Source: Isoptericola dokdonensis DS-3 (GTDB lineage Bacteria; Actinomycetota; Actinomycetes; Actinomycetales; Cellulomonadaceae). From it: DNA of 64,000 nucleotides. The DNA lies in NCBI RefSeq assembly GCF_001636295.1, contig NZ_CP014209.1:868001-932000 (forward strand), read 5' to 3'. The notes beneath the pieces are model-generated. The model ran no database searches. It saw only the letters and a program-made list of their open reading frames with translations, and was not told the origin of the DNA. Shown here piece after piece: positions 16,021-23,034 of the stretch (the stretch's first letter is position 1; every line of letters starts with the position of its first letter). The position numbers were made by a program, and so were the translations under genes.

Positions 16021-17768
16021 GCCGCCTCCTCGAGGGACATCTGCGACGAGACGATCTCCTGATACGTCTCGTTGCCGGCCAGGAGCTCGGCGTGGGTGCC
16101 GCGGCCGACGACGCGGCCGTGGTCGAGGACGACGATCTGGTCGGCGTCGCGGATGGTCGCGACGCGCTGCGCGACGACGATCACCGCCGCGTCCCCGGTC
16201 CGTGGTCGGAGCGCTGCGCGCAGTCGGGCGTCGGTCGCGTAGTCGAGCGCGGAGAACGAGTCGTCGAACAGGTAGACGCGGGGCCGGCGCACGATCGCGC
16301 GGGCGATGGCCAGGCGCTGGCGCTGCCCGCCGGAGAACGTGGTGCCGCCCTGCGCGACCGGCGCCTCGAGACCCTCGGGCAGCGCCCGTACGAAGTCGGC
16401 GGCCTGGGCGACCTCCAGCGCCTCCCACATCTCCGGCTCGGTGGCGTCGGGCTTGCCGTACCGCAGGTTGTCCGCGACGGTGCCGCTGAACAGGTAGGCC
16501 TTCTGCGGGACGAGCCCGAGCAGGGAGCCGAGGTCGCCGGAGGCGAGGTCGCGCACGTCGACGCCGTCGAGGAGCACCCGACCCCCGGTGACGTCGAACA
16601 GGCGCGGCACCAGGTTGAGCAGGGTCGACTTGCCCGCGCCGGTGGAGCCGATGATCGCGGTGACCGCACCCGGCCGCGCCGTGAACGAGAGCTCGTGCAG
16701 CACCGGCTCGTCCGCGCCCGGGTACCGGAACTCGACGGCGTCGAACCGCACCTCGCCGCGCGGCCCCTCCCCGTCGGCGAGGGACGTCAGGGCGACCGGC
16801 GACGAGGGCTCGGTCACGGAGGTCTGGGTGCCGAGCACGTCGCTGATGCGGCCCGCGGCGACCGCCGCGCGCGGCACCATCATGACCATCATCGTGCTCA
16901 TCATGACCGCCATGAGGATGTACATGATGTAGCTGAGGAACGCCATGAGCTCGCCCACCATCAGCTGGCCGGCGTCGACCCGACGACCGCCGAACCACAG
17001 CACCGCGACGCTGGACGCGTTCATGATGAGCATGACCATCGGGAAGGCCAGCGCCATGAGCTTGCCCGCCGCCAGCGACGTGTCGTACAGCTCGGTGTTC
17101 GTCGCCCCGAACCGCGCGACCTCCCGGCGCTCCCGCACGAACGCCCGCACGACCCGCAGGCCGGTGATCTGCTCGCGCAGGACCCCGTTGATGGCGTCGA
17201 TGCGCTTCTGCATCGCCCGGAAGTACGGCACCATCCGCCACAGCAGCAGCCCGACGGCGATCCCGAGCACCGGCACCACGACCAGCAGCAGCCCGGAGAG
17301 CGCGACGTCCTCCTGGAGCGCCATGATGACGCCCCCGACCAGCATGATCGGGGCCATGACGATGATCGTGAACGTCATGAGGACGGTCATCTGGACCTGC
17401 TGGACGTCGTTGGTGGTGCGGGTGATGAGGGACGGCGCGCCGAACTGCCCGAGCTCGCGGGCCGAGAACCCCTGCACGGCGTCGAACAGGTCCCGGCGCA
17501 CGTCGCGGCCGAGCGCGGTCGCGGTGCGGGCGCCCACGAGGACGGCCCCGATCGCGCACACCACCTGGCCGAGGCTGACGACCAGCATCCAGCCGCCGAC
17601 CTGCATGATGTAGGCCGTGTCGCCCCGGGTCACGCCCTGGTCGACGATGTCGGCGTTGAGGGCCGGCAGGTAGAGCGAGGCAAGGGTGGCCAGCAGCTGG
17701 AGGGCCACCAGGAGCCACACCGCGCCCGTGTAGGGGCGCAGGTAGCTCCGCGCCAGGGAGACGAGCAT
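16017..17768 (-). CDS. ABC exporter half-transporter, degenerate-site subunit
   Basis: This 583-residue half-transporter has six predicted membrane helices and an ATPase domain with Walker A GSTGAGKST, signature FSGGQRQRLA and Walker B VYLFDDSFSALD. The catalytic Glu is replaced by Asp and the H-loop His by Gln (VAQRVAT). These changes define the degenerate half of asymmetric heterodimeric exporters, so one ATP site of the pair should hydrolyse slowly or not at all. The ATG at 17768 overlaps the TetR stop by one base. The membrane region 200-330 is unusually Met-rich (MMSTMMVMMVP). Confidence 0.92.
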   Translation of the reverse strand: MLVSLARSYLRPYTGAVWLLVALQLLATLASLYLPALNADIVDQGVTRGDTAYIMQVGGWMLVVSLGQVVCAIGAVLVGARTATALGRDVRRDLFDAVQGFSARELGQFGAPSLITRTTNDVQQVQMTVLMTFTIIVMAPIMLVGGVIMALQEDVALSGLLLVVVPVLGIAVGLLLWRMVPYFRAMQKRIDAINGVLREQITGLRVVRAFVRERREVARFGATNTELYDTSLAAGKLMALAFPMVMLIMNASSVAVLWFGGRRVDAGQLMVGELMAFLSYIMYILMAVMMSTMMVMMVPRAAVAAGRISDVLGTQTSVTEPSSPVALTSLADGEGPRGEVRFDAVEFRYPGADEPVLHELSFTARPGAVTAIIGSTGAGKSTLLNLVPRLFDVTGGRVLLDGVDVRDLASGDLGSLLGLVPQKAYLFSGTVADNLRYGKPDATEPEMWEALEVAQAADFVRALPEGLEAPVAQGGTTFSGGQRQRLAIARAIVRRPRVYLFDDSFSALDYATDARLRAALRPRTGDAAVIVVAQRVATIRDADQIVVLDHGRVVGRGTHAELLAGNETYQEIVSSQMSLEEAA

Positions 17769-18499
17769 CAGGGCTCCTCGGGGTGGGGGGTTCCGCTGCC
17801 GTGCGCGGGCGCGTCGGCAGGAGCAGGGCGGCCGTCCGGCGCGGACGGGCGGCGGTCGTCGGACACGAGCCCGTGCACGAGGACGTCGGCCACCACGCGG
17901 GCGGGTGGTGCGGGGGTCAGCCGGTCGATGCGGCCGTGGGTGCCGGCGATCGAGGCCTCGAGCACCGCGACGGCGACGTCGACCGGCACGCGCAGCCGGT
18001 GCGCGTCGGGACGCAGGAGGTCCTGCAGGCCGTGCACGGTGACGTTGCGCTGCAGCTCGCGCTGCCCGAGCAGCCGGGCACGGAGCTCCGTGGCCTGCGC
18101 GGACGTCGGGTCGGGGGCGTCGCCCGCCCGCTCGTGCAGGGACCGCAGGACGCTCATCCACCGCACGACCTCGGCCATCCGGGCCCGGCCGAGCTCGATC
18201 GCGGCGGTGAGCCGGTCCTCGAGCGGGTCGGCCGGGTCGATGCCCGCGAGCTCGGCGCGGGTGGCCTCGGGACCGGAGGCACGGTGCAGTCCTTCGTACG
18301 CGACGGCGCCGACGAGGGTCCGCTTGTCGCCGAACGCCCGGAACAGGGTGCCCTCCGCGACCCCGGCGGCCGCGGCCAGGTCGCGGCTGGTCACCTCGGC
18401 GCCGCGTGCGGCGACGAGCGGCAGCACGGCGTCCACGATCGCGGCGCGGCGGTCGGCGGGGGTCATCGGTGTCGCCCGGGTGGCAGGCGGCGTGGTCAT
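17768..18499 (-). CDS. TetR/AcrR family regulator of the ABC exporter
   Basis: This 243-residue TetR protein has a helix-turn-helix at about residues 35-60 (VTSRDLAAAAGVAEGTLFRAFGDK) and a ligand domain, then an Asp/Pro/Ala-rich disordered tail of about 35 residues. It is the first gene of the TetR-exporter operon, and its stop overlaps the exporter start. No ribosome-binding site precedes the ATG, but a -10 hexamer TAACCT lies 7 bases upstream, so the transcript is probably leaderless. A perfect inverted repeat inside the promoter is its probable operator. Confidence 0.88.
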   Translation of the reverse strand: MTTPPATRATPMTPADRRAAIVDAVLPLVAARGAEVTSRDLAAAAGVAEGTLFRAFGDKRTLVGAVAYEGLHRASGPEATRAELAGIDPADPLEDRLTAAIELGRARMAEVVRWMSVLRSLHERAGDAPDPTSAQATELRARLLGQRELQRNVTVHGLQDLLRPDAHRLRVPVDVAVAVLEASIAGTHGRIDRLTPAPPARVVADVLVHGLVSDDRRPSAPDGRPAPADAPAHGSGTPHPEEP

Positions 18500-18506
18500 G
18501 CCGTCG

Positions 18507-18536
18507 AGGTTAAATGAGTGAGCACTCACTCCGCAA
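18507..18536 (-). promoter_or_regulatory. Leaderless TetR promoter with embedded operator
   Basis: On the minus strand TTGCGG (18536-18531), 18 bases, then TAACCT (18512-18507), 7 bases and the ATG at 18499. The perfect inverted repeat TGAGTG-AG-CACTCA (18515-18528) fills the spacer, placed to block RNA polymerase. Confidence 0.7.
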
Positions 18537-18560
18537 CCCGCGGACGGTCCGCACACACGG

Positions 18561-18592
18561 CAGGGCCGCCGTCCGGGTGGACGACGGCCCTG
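18561..18592 (-). terminator. Hairpin after the SPFH gene
   Basis: CAGGGCCG (18561-18568) pairs with CGGCCCTG (18585-18592), extended inward by CGTC/GACG after one mismatch. It lies 27-58 bases beyond the SPFH gene stop and just before the TetR promoter. There is no T-run. Confidence 0.55.
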
Positions 18593-18618
18593 CGCGGGAC
18601 CGCGACGGCGGTCGGGTG

Positions 18619-19815
18619 CTACGGCTGCGGAGGCGCGGGCGGGGTCTCGCCCTCGCCGAGCGTCCGCGGCTGCGCCTGCGGCGGGGGCGGCGCCTGGTGC
18701 GTCTCCCCCTGCGGGCGCTGCCCCCGCTCGACCGACGGGTCGAACGGCATTCCCGAGCGGGTGCCCGAGCTCGTGGCGTCCGCCGTGGCGGCCTCCGCCT
18801 GGCGGCGCGCCTCGGCCAGCGCCTCGCCCGGGTCCTGCAGCCCGGAGCTCGCCAGCGCGGCCGACAGCCCGGCCCGCGTGCCGCCGTCGCCGCTGTCGTC
18901 GCCCGTCGGCTCGGCCGGGATGCCCGGGGTGCCCGGCGTGCCGCCGAACCCCTTGGCGATGGAGCCCAGCGCTGCGGTGAACTCCGTCGGCACGACCCAC
19001 AGCTTCGACGCCGTCCCGTTCGCGATCTCCGGGAGCATCTGGAGGTACTGGTAGGCCAGCAGCTTCGGGTCGGCGTCGCCCTCGTGGATGGCGCCGAACA
19101 CCTGGAGGATCGCGCGCGCCTCACCCTCGGCCCGCAGGATCTGCGACTGCGCGTCACCCTCGGCCCGCAGGATCTGGGACTGCTTCTCGCCCTCGGCCGT
19201 GAGGATCTGCGACTGCTTGACACCCTCGGCGGTGAGGATCGTGGCGCGGCGGTCGCGCTCGGCGCGCATCTGCTGCTCCATCGCACCCTGGACCGACGCC
19301 GGCGGGTCGATCGACTTGAGCTCCACACGGTTGACGCGCACGCCCCAACGCCCTGTCGCCTCGTCGAGCACGCCACGGAGCTGGCCGTTGATCTGGTCAC
19401 GGCTGGTCAGCGTCTGCTCGAGGTCCATCGACCCGACGACGTTCCGCAGCGTGGTGACGGTGAGCTGCTCGATGCCGGTGATGTAGTTCGCGATCTCGTA
19501 CACCGCGGACTTCGGCTCGGTCACCTGGAAGTAGATGACGGTGTCGATGCTCACCACGAGGTTGTCCGACGTGATGACGGGCTGCGGCGGGAACGACACG
19601 ACCTGCTCGCGCAGGTCGACCCCCGCGCGGACCTTGTCGACGAACGGGAAGAGCCAGTGCAGGCCCGGGTCGAACGTCTTGTTGTACCGGCCCAGCCGCT
19701 CGATGATGAGCGCTGTGGCCTGCGGGACCACCCGCACCATCTTGAACAGGGCCGTGACCACGAAGACCACGAACGCGAGCAGGACGACCCATCCGATGAT
19801 GGTCGCTGGTTCCAC
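18619..19815 (-). CDS. SPFH/Band 7 (stomatin-like) membrane protein
   Basis: This 398-residue protein has one N-terminal membrane segment (residues 7-27), an SPFH domain (about 28-190, with RLGRYNKTFDPGLHWLFPFVD and YFQVTEPKSAVYEI) and a coiled-coil stretch built from four 11-residue repeats of the type QSQILxAEGxx (about residues 190-232). A Pro/Gln/Gly-rich tail follows. Such proteins form large oligomers in membrane microdomains and often work with NfeD proteins, as encoded immediately upstream. The start is GTG. The low-complexity tail is longer than in QmcA-type relatives. Confidence 0.9.
   Translation of the reverse strand: MEPATIIGWVVLLAFVVFVVTALFKMVRVVPQATALIIERLGRYNKTFDPGLHWLFPFVDKVRAGVDLREQVVSFPPQPVITSDNLVVSIDTVIYFQVTEPKSAVYEIANYITGIEQLTVTTLRNVVGSMDLEQTLTSRDQINGQLRGVLDEATGRWGVRVNRVELKSIDPPASVQGAMEQQMRAERDRRATILTAEGVKQSQILTAEGEKQSQILRAEGDAQSQILRAEGEARAILQVFGAIHEGDADPKLLAYQYLQMLPEIANGTASKLWVVPTEFTAALGSIAKGFGGTPGTPGIPAEPTGDDSGDGGTRAGLSAALASSGLQDPGEALAEARRQAEAATADATSSGTRSGMPFDPSVERGQRPQGETHQAPPPPQAQPRTLGEGETPPAPPQP
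19118..19249 (-). repeat. Four tandem 33-bp repeats inside the SPFH gene
   Basis: Units at 19118-19150, 19151-19183, 19184-19216 and 19217-19249 are close copies. Each encodes 11 residues (QSQILxAEGxx) of the coiled coil. It is a coding repeat, in frame, so unit gain or loss would change coiled-coil length without a frameshift. Confidence 0.85.
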
Positions 19816-19856
19816 GAGTACCTCTCTCGGTTGTCAGAACATGGTGCGCAGGAAGG

Positions 19857-20348
19857 TCAGACGAGCCGGCCGCCGTCGTCGGTGGCCGGCCCCGTCGCCG
19901 TGGCGACGGACTGCACGACCGCGGTCGCGCCGTCGATCGCGACGACGCGCACCTCGGTGCCCGGGGCGAGGCGACCGGTGCTGTTCGGGATCCCGTCGTC
20001 GGGCAGCCGCGCCGACCACACCTCACCGGCGAGCTTGACCCGCCCGCCGGTCTCGGTCACCTCGGCCAGCACGACGGCGAGCCGGCCGACCTGCGCGGCG
20101 GCGTTGGTCTCGACCAGCGGCTCGCGCCGACGCAGGTTGGAGAGCAGCCAGGGCCGCAGCACCGCGAGCAGCAGCACCGCCACGACGCAGGCCACGACGA
20201 ACTGCAACCAGGGTGGGCCGCCGGCGGCGGCGGTCACGCCCCCGGCCAGCGCTCCCCCGGCCAGCATGATGAACACCAGGTCGAGCGTCAGCATCTCGAT
20301 CACGGCCAGGACGAGCGCCCCGCCGACCCACCACAACCAGGAGTCCAT
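19857..20348 (-). CDS. NfeD family membrane protein
   Basis: This 163-residue protein has an N-terminal membrane region (WLWWVGGALVLAVIEMLTLDLVFIMLAGGALAG then a second pair, to about residue 70). An OB-fold NfeD domain follows at about 88-155, with GRVKLAGEVWSARL and GTEVRVVAIDGATAVV. It lacks the N-terminal protease domain, so it is the short NfeD1b class. It is encoded 41 bases upstream of the SPFH gene and should act with it in membrane organisation or stress response. The ATG at 20348 has a GGAGGGGGA ribosome-binding site. Confidence 0.9.
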   Translation of the reverse strand: MDSWLWWVGGALVLAVIEMLTLDLVFIMLAGGALAGGVTAAAGGPPWLQFVVACVVAVLLLAVLRPWLLSNLRRREPLVETNAAAQVGRLAVVLAEVTETGGRVKLAGEVWSARLPDDGIPNSTGRLAPGTEVRVVAIDGATAVVQSVATATGPATDDGGRLV

Positions 20349-20371
20349 GATCCCCCTCCGACCACGCCGTC

Positions 20372-20396
20372 TCTTTGGTCAAGAAAATACCAAAGA
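20372..20396. promoter_or_regulatory. AT-rich inverted repeat upstream of nfeD
   Basis: TCTTTGGT (20372-20379) and ACCAAAGA (20389-20396) are perfect 8-bp arms around an A/T-rich 9-base centre. The stretch is strikingly AT-rich for this genome. On the minus strand it contains TATTTT, a weak -10 candidate. It may be the operator/promoter of nfeD-SPFH or a terminator of the ABC gene that ends at 20417. Confidence 0.5.
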
Positions 20397-20416
20397 TCCA
20401 GGCGGGCCGGGAGGGT

Positions 20417-21214
20417 TCAGCGCCCCGCGGGTCGTGCGGCGCGGGCCAGCCAGCGCCCGCCGCCGTGGGCGACGAGCAGATCCATGCCGAAGGCGCGGGA
20501 CAGGTTCTCGGCGGTGAGGACCTCCTCGATCGGGCCGGCGGCCTCGATCGTCCCGTCGCCGAGGAGCAGCAGGTGGGTGAAGCCCGGCGGGATCTCCTCG
20601 ACGTGGTGGGTCACCACGACGAGCACCGGCGACGCCGGGTCGCCCGCGAGCTCGGCCAGCGCGCCCACGAGCTCCTCCCGCCCGGCGAGGTCCAGCCCCG
20701 CCGCGGGCTCGTCGAGCAGCAGCACCTCGGGGTCGGTCATGAGGGCACGCGCGATCTGGACGCGCTTGCGCTCGCCCTCGCTGAGCGTGCCGTACAGGCG
20801 GTCCGCCAGCCCGGCGACGTCGAACGCCGCGAGCAGGTCGTCGGCCCGCGACTCGTCGAGCTCCTCGTACTCCTCGCGCCAGCGGCCCGTCACCCCGTAG
20901 GCGGCGGTCAGCACGACGTTGCGCACCGTCTCGTCGCGCGGGATGCGCTCCGCGAGCGCCGCGGACGCGAACCCGATGCGGGGGCGCAGCTCGAAGACGT
21001 TGACCTTGCCCAGGCGTTCGCCCAGCAGGTCCACGGTGCCGGCCGAGGGGAACGCTCGGGCGGCAAGGATGTCGAGCAGCGTCGTCTTGCCGGCGCCGTT
21101 GGGGCCCAGGACGATCCAGCGCTCCCCCTCGGCGACCTTCCAGTCGATCGAGTCGACCAGGGTCGCCGGACCCCGTCGCACGCTGACACCCTGCAGGTCG
21201 AGAACGGCGCTCAT
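20417..21214 (-). CDS. Stand-alone ABC transporter ATP-binding protein
   Basis: This 265-residue ATPase has Walker A GPNGAGKTT, signature LSEGERKRVQIAR, Walker B VLLLDEPAAGLD and an H-loop THHVEEIP. No permease or binding protein is adjacent. The sequence, including RWIVLGPNGAGKTTLLDIL and VFELRPRIGFAS, resembles orphan ATPases related to ModF/YlmA-type proteins rather than a classical importer subunit. Its role is unknown: it could energise a distant permease or act in the cytoplasm. The ATG at 21214 is the only start that begins at the first domain strand. Confidence 0.85.
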   Translation of the reverse strand: MSAVLDLQGVSVRRGPATLVDSIDWKVAEGERWIVLGPNGAGKTTLLDILAARAFPSAGTVDLLGERLGKVNVFELRPRIGFASAALAERIPRDETVRNVVLTAAYGVTGRWREEYEELDESRADDLLAAFDVAGLADRLYGTLSEGERKRVQIARALMTDPEVLLLDEPAAGLDLAGREELVGALAELAGDPASPVLVVVTHHVEEIPPGFTHLLLLGDGTIEAAGPIEEVLTAENLSRAFGMDLLVAHGGGRWLARAARPAGR

Positions 21215-21312
21215 GGTGCCCGACCCTACCGGAGCGCCGCGGTGCGGTCGCCACCATCGCCGGCACACCGTCCAGCACCCGGCCCGGCGCGCGCCCCGCG
21301 CCCCGCGCCGTC

Positions 21313-21318
21313 TATCGT
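21313..21318 (+). promoter_or_regulatory. -10 element of a probable leaderless promoter
   Basis: TATCGT ends 8 bases before the ATG at 21327. There is no ribosome-binding site in front of the gene, matching other leaderless starts in this window. Confidence 0.45.
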
Positions 21319-21326
21319 GCGGGGTG

Positions 21327-22091
21327 ATGACCCAGTTCACGGCACTGCCCCGGAGCGTCGTGCTCGCGCTGTGGCTCCAGGCCACGGGCGCGTCGCACGG
21401 CCTCGCCGTGCGGTCGGTGACGGACGACGACGAGCCGCACGACGTCGTCGGCCTGCCGGGGTCGGACGACGGCGCGACCCTGGCCGAGCTGGTGGCCGCG
21501 TTCTCGTCGGGCCCGCGCGAGGTGTGCGCCCTGCTGCCCGCGCCCGGCGACCCGACCGGGGTCCCGGCCGCCGTCGGGGAGGCGGCGGTGGACGCGGGCG
21601 AGTGCGTCCTGCTGGCCACCCCGGACGGCGCGTGGGCGGCCGTGCCCCGCGTGACCACGTTCGGCAGCGACCTCGAGCCGGGGCACCTCGTCACGTGGGA
21701 GGTGACGCCGGTGCCGCCGTGGTCGACGCTCGTGGCGGGCGCCGTCGGCTCGCTCGCGGAGGCCGAGCGCGAGCTGCGCACCAGCCTGGTCACGGCGACG
21801 GAGGCCCTCGACACGCTCGACGTCGCGCGCTGGCGCGACGACGCCGCGGACGCCATCGAGACGGTGCGGCACTCGACGACGGCGGGCTGGCCGGTGCCGG
21901 ACCTCGAGGGCCGCCGGGCGCGCGTCCTGCAGCTCGCCTGGCGCCTGCTGGCCATCGTCGACCTCGCCACCGCCGACGACGGCGGGGCGGTCAACCTGTG
22001 GCAGGTCGACCAGCGCTCGACGGCCCTGCGCGAGGTGCAGCGCACGGCCCGCCGGGCGCTCGGCGCCGCCACGTACGCGGCGGTCCGCTGA
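21327..22091 (+). CDS. Conserved hypothetical protein
   Basis: This 254-residue protein is not recognised as a named family. It is acidic, has no membrane segment or signal peptide, and shows two regions. An alpha/beta-looking half (residues 1-140) carries VVLALWLQATGASHGLAVRSV and an Asp-rich DDDEPHDVVGL. A helical C-terminal half (about 145-254) carries regularly spaced Arg/Leu. The pattern looks like an actinobacterial housekeeping protein of unknown function. The start codon follows a -10-like TATCGT by 8 bases; a GTG one codon earlier is an alternative. It is divergent from the ABC ATPase gene. Confidence 0.72.
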   Translation: MTQFTALPRSVVLALWLQATGASHGLAVRSVTDDDEPHDVVGLPGSDDGATLAELVAAFSSGPREVCALLPAPGDPTGVPAAVGEAAVDAGECVLLATPDGAWAAVPRVTTFGSDLEPGHLVTWEVTPVPPWSTLVAGAVGSLAEAERELRTSLVTATEALDTLDVARWRDDAADAIETVRHSTTAGWPVPDLEGRRARVLQLAWRLLAIVDLATADDGGAVNLWQVDQRSTALREVQRTARRALGAATYAAVR

Positions 22092-22124
22092 CCGGTCCCG
22101 CGGAGGCCGACCGCCCGACGCGGC

Positions 22125-22868
22125 CTACTGCGCCCGGCGGTGCACGACCTGGGCGGACGTCTGGTCCCGGGCGAGCATGAGGAGCTGGTCGATGTTGACC
22201 CGCGACGGGCGCGTCGCGACCCACGCGACGGCGTCGGCGACGTCCTCGGCGAGCAGCGGCTCGACGCCCGCGTACACGGCGTCGGCGCGCTCCTGGTCGC
22301 CCTTGAAGCGCACGAGCGAGAAGTCGGTGTGCACCATGCCGGGGTCGATCTCGCAGACGCGGACCGGCTGCCCGAGCAGCTCCAGGCGCAGCACCCGGGT
22401 CATCGCGGCCACGGCGTGCTTGGCGGCGTTGTACCCGGCTCCACCCTGGTACGGCTCGCGGGCGGCGATCGAGCCGATGGTGACGACCTGCCCGTCCCCC
22501 GAGGCGACGAGCTTCGGCAGCAGCGCCTTGGTCACCCGCAGCGTGCCCAGCACGTTGACCTCGTGCATCCGTCGCCAGTCGTCGAGGTCCGCGTCGGCGA
22601 CGGAGTCCGTGCCGAGCGCGCCGCCCGCGTTGTTGACCAGCAGGTCGCAGCGCTCGACCTGCGCGGCGAACGCCGCCACCGACGCGTCGTCGGTGACGTC
22701 CAGGGGGATCGCCCGCCCGCCGCACTGCTGCGCGACGTCCGCCAGGAGGTCGGCGCGCCGCGCCCCGAGCACCACGTCGTACCCGGCGTCGGCCAGCGCG
22801 CGGGCCGTGGCCGCGCCGATCCCCGAGCTCGCGCCCGTGACGACGGCGACTCCCCTGTTCCGAGCCAT
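22125..22868 (-). CDS. SDR family oxidoreductase (YdfG-like serine dehydrogenase type)
   Basis: This 247-residue SDR has VVTGASSGIGAATARALADAGYDVVLGARR, the NNAGGALGTDSV motif, catalytic Ser (GSIAAREPYQG) and YNAAKHAVAAMTRVLRLEL. The motif spacing and the GMVHTDFSLVRFKGD block resemble the YdfG/3-hydroxy-acid (serine) dehydrogenase group, so an NADP-dependent 3-hydroxy acid oxidation is a fair guess. A GGAAGG ribosome-binding site precedes the ATG at 22868. It is a single-gene unit convergent with the hypothetical gene. Confidence 0.85.
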   Translation of the reverse strand: MARNRGVAVVTGASSGIGAATARALADAGYDVVLGARRADLLADVAQQCGGRAIPLDVTDDASVAAFAAQVERCDLLVNNAGGALGTDSVADADLDDWRRMHEVNVLGTLRVTKALLPKLVASGDGQVVTIGSIAAREPYQGGAGYNAAKHAVAAMTRVLRLELLGQPVRVCEIDPGMVHTDFSLVRFKGDQERADAVYAGVEPLLAEDVADAVAWVATRPSRVNIDQLLMLARDQTSAQVVHRRAQ

Positions 22869-23034
22869 GGTGCGGGTCCTTCCGACGTGGGGCCCGCACG
22901 GCCGGACGGCGCGGCGGGCGCACCGATGGTAGCCCCGGTGGACCGCTCGGAGCCCACGACCGGCGACGACGCGCGCTACGGCACGGTCCGCACTAGGTTC
23001 GACCTCGACGACGCGACGGACGCCGGAGGCACGC

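Noticed and set aside
15990..18521. Plus-strand frame of 843 codons opposite the ABC exporter
   Set aside because: It is complementary to two half-transporters with clear motifs, and the product is a low-complexity Arg/His/Asp-rich sequence.
19118..19249. Tandem 33-bp repeats considered as a CRISPR array
   Set aside because: The units abut with no spacers, stay in frame, and encode the coiled coil of an SPFH protein.
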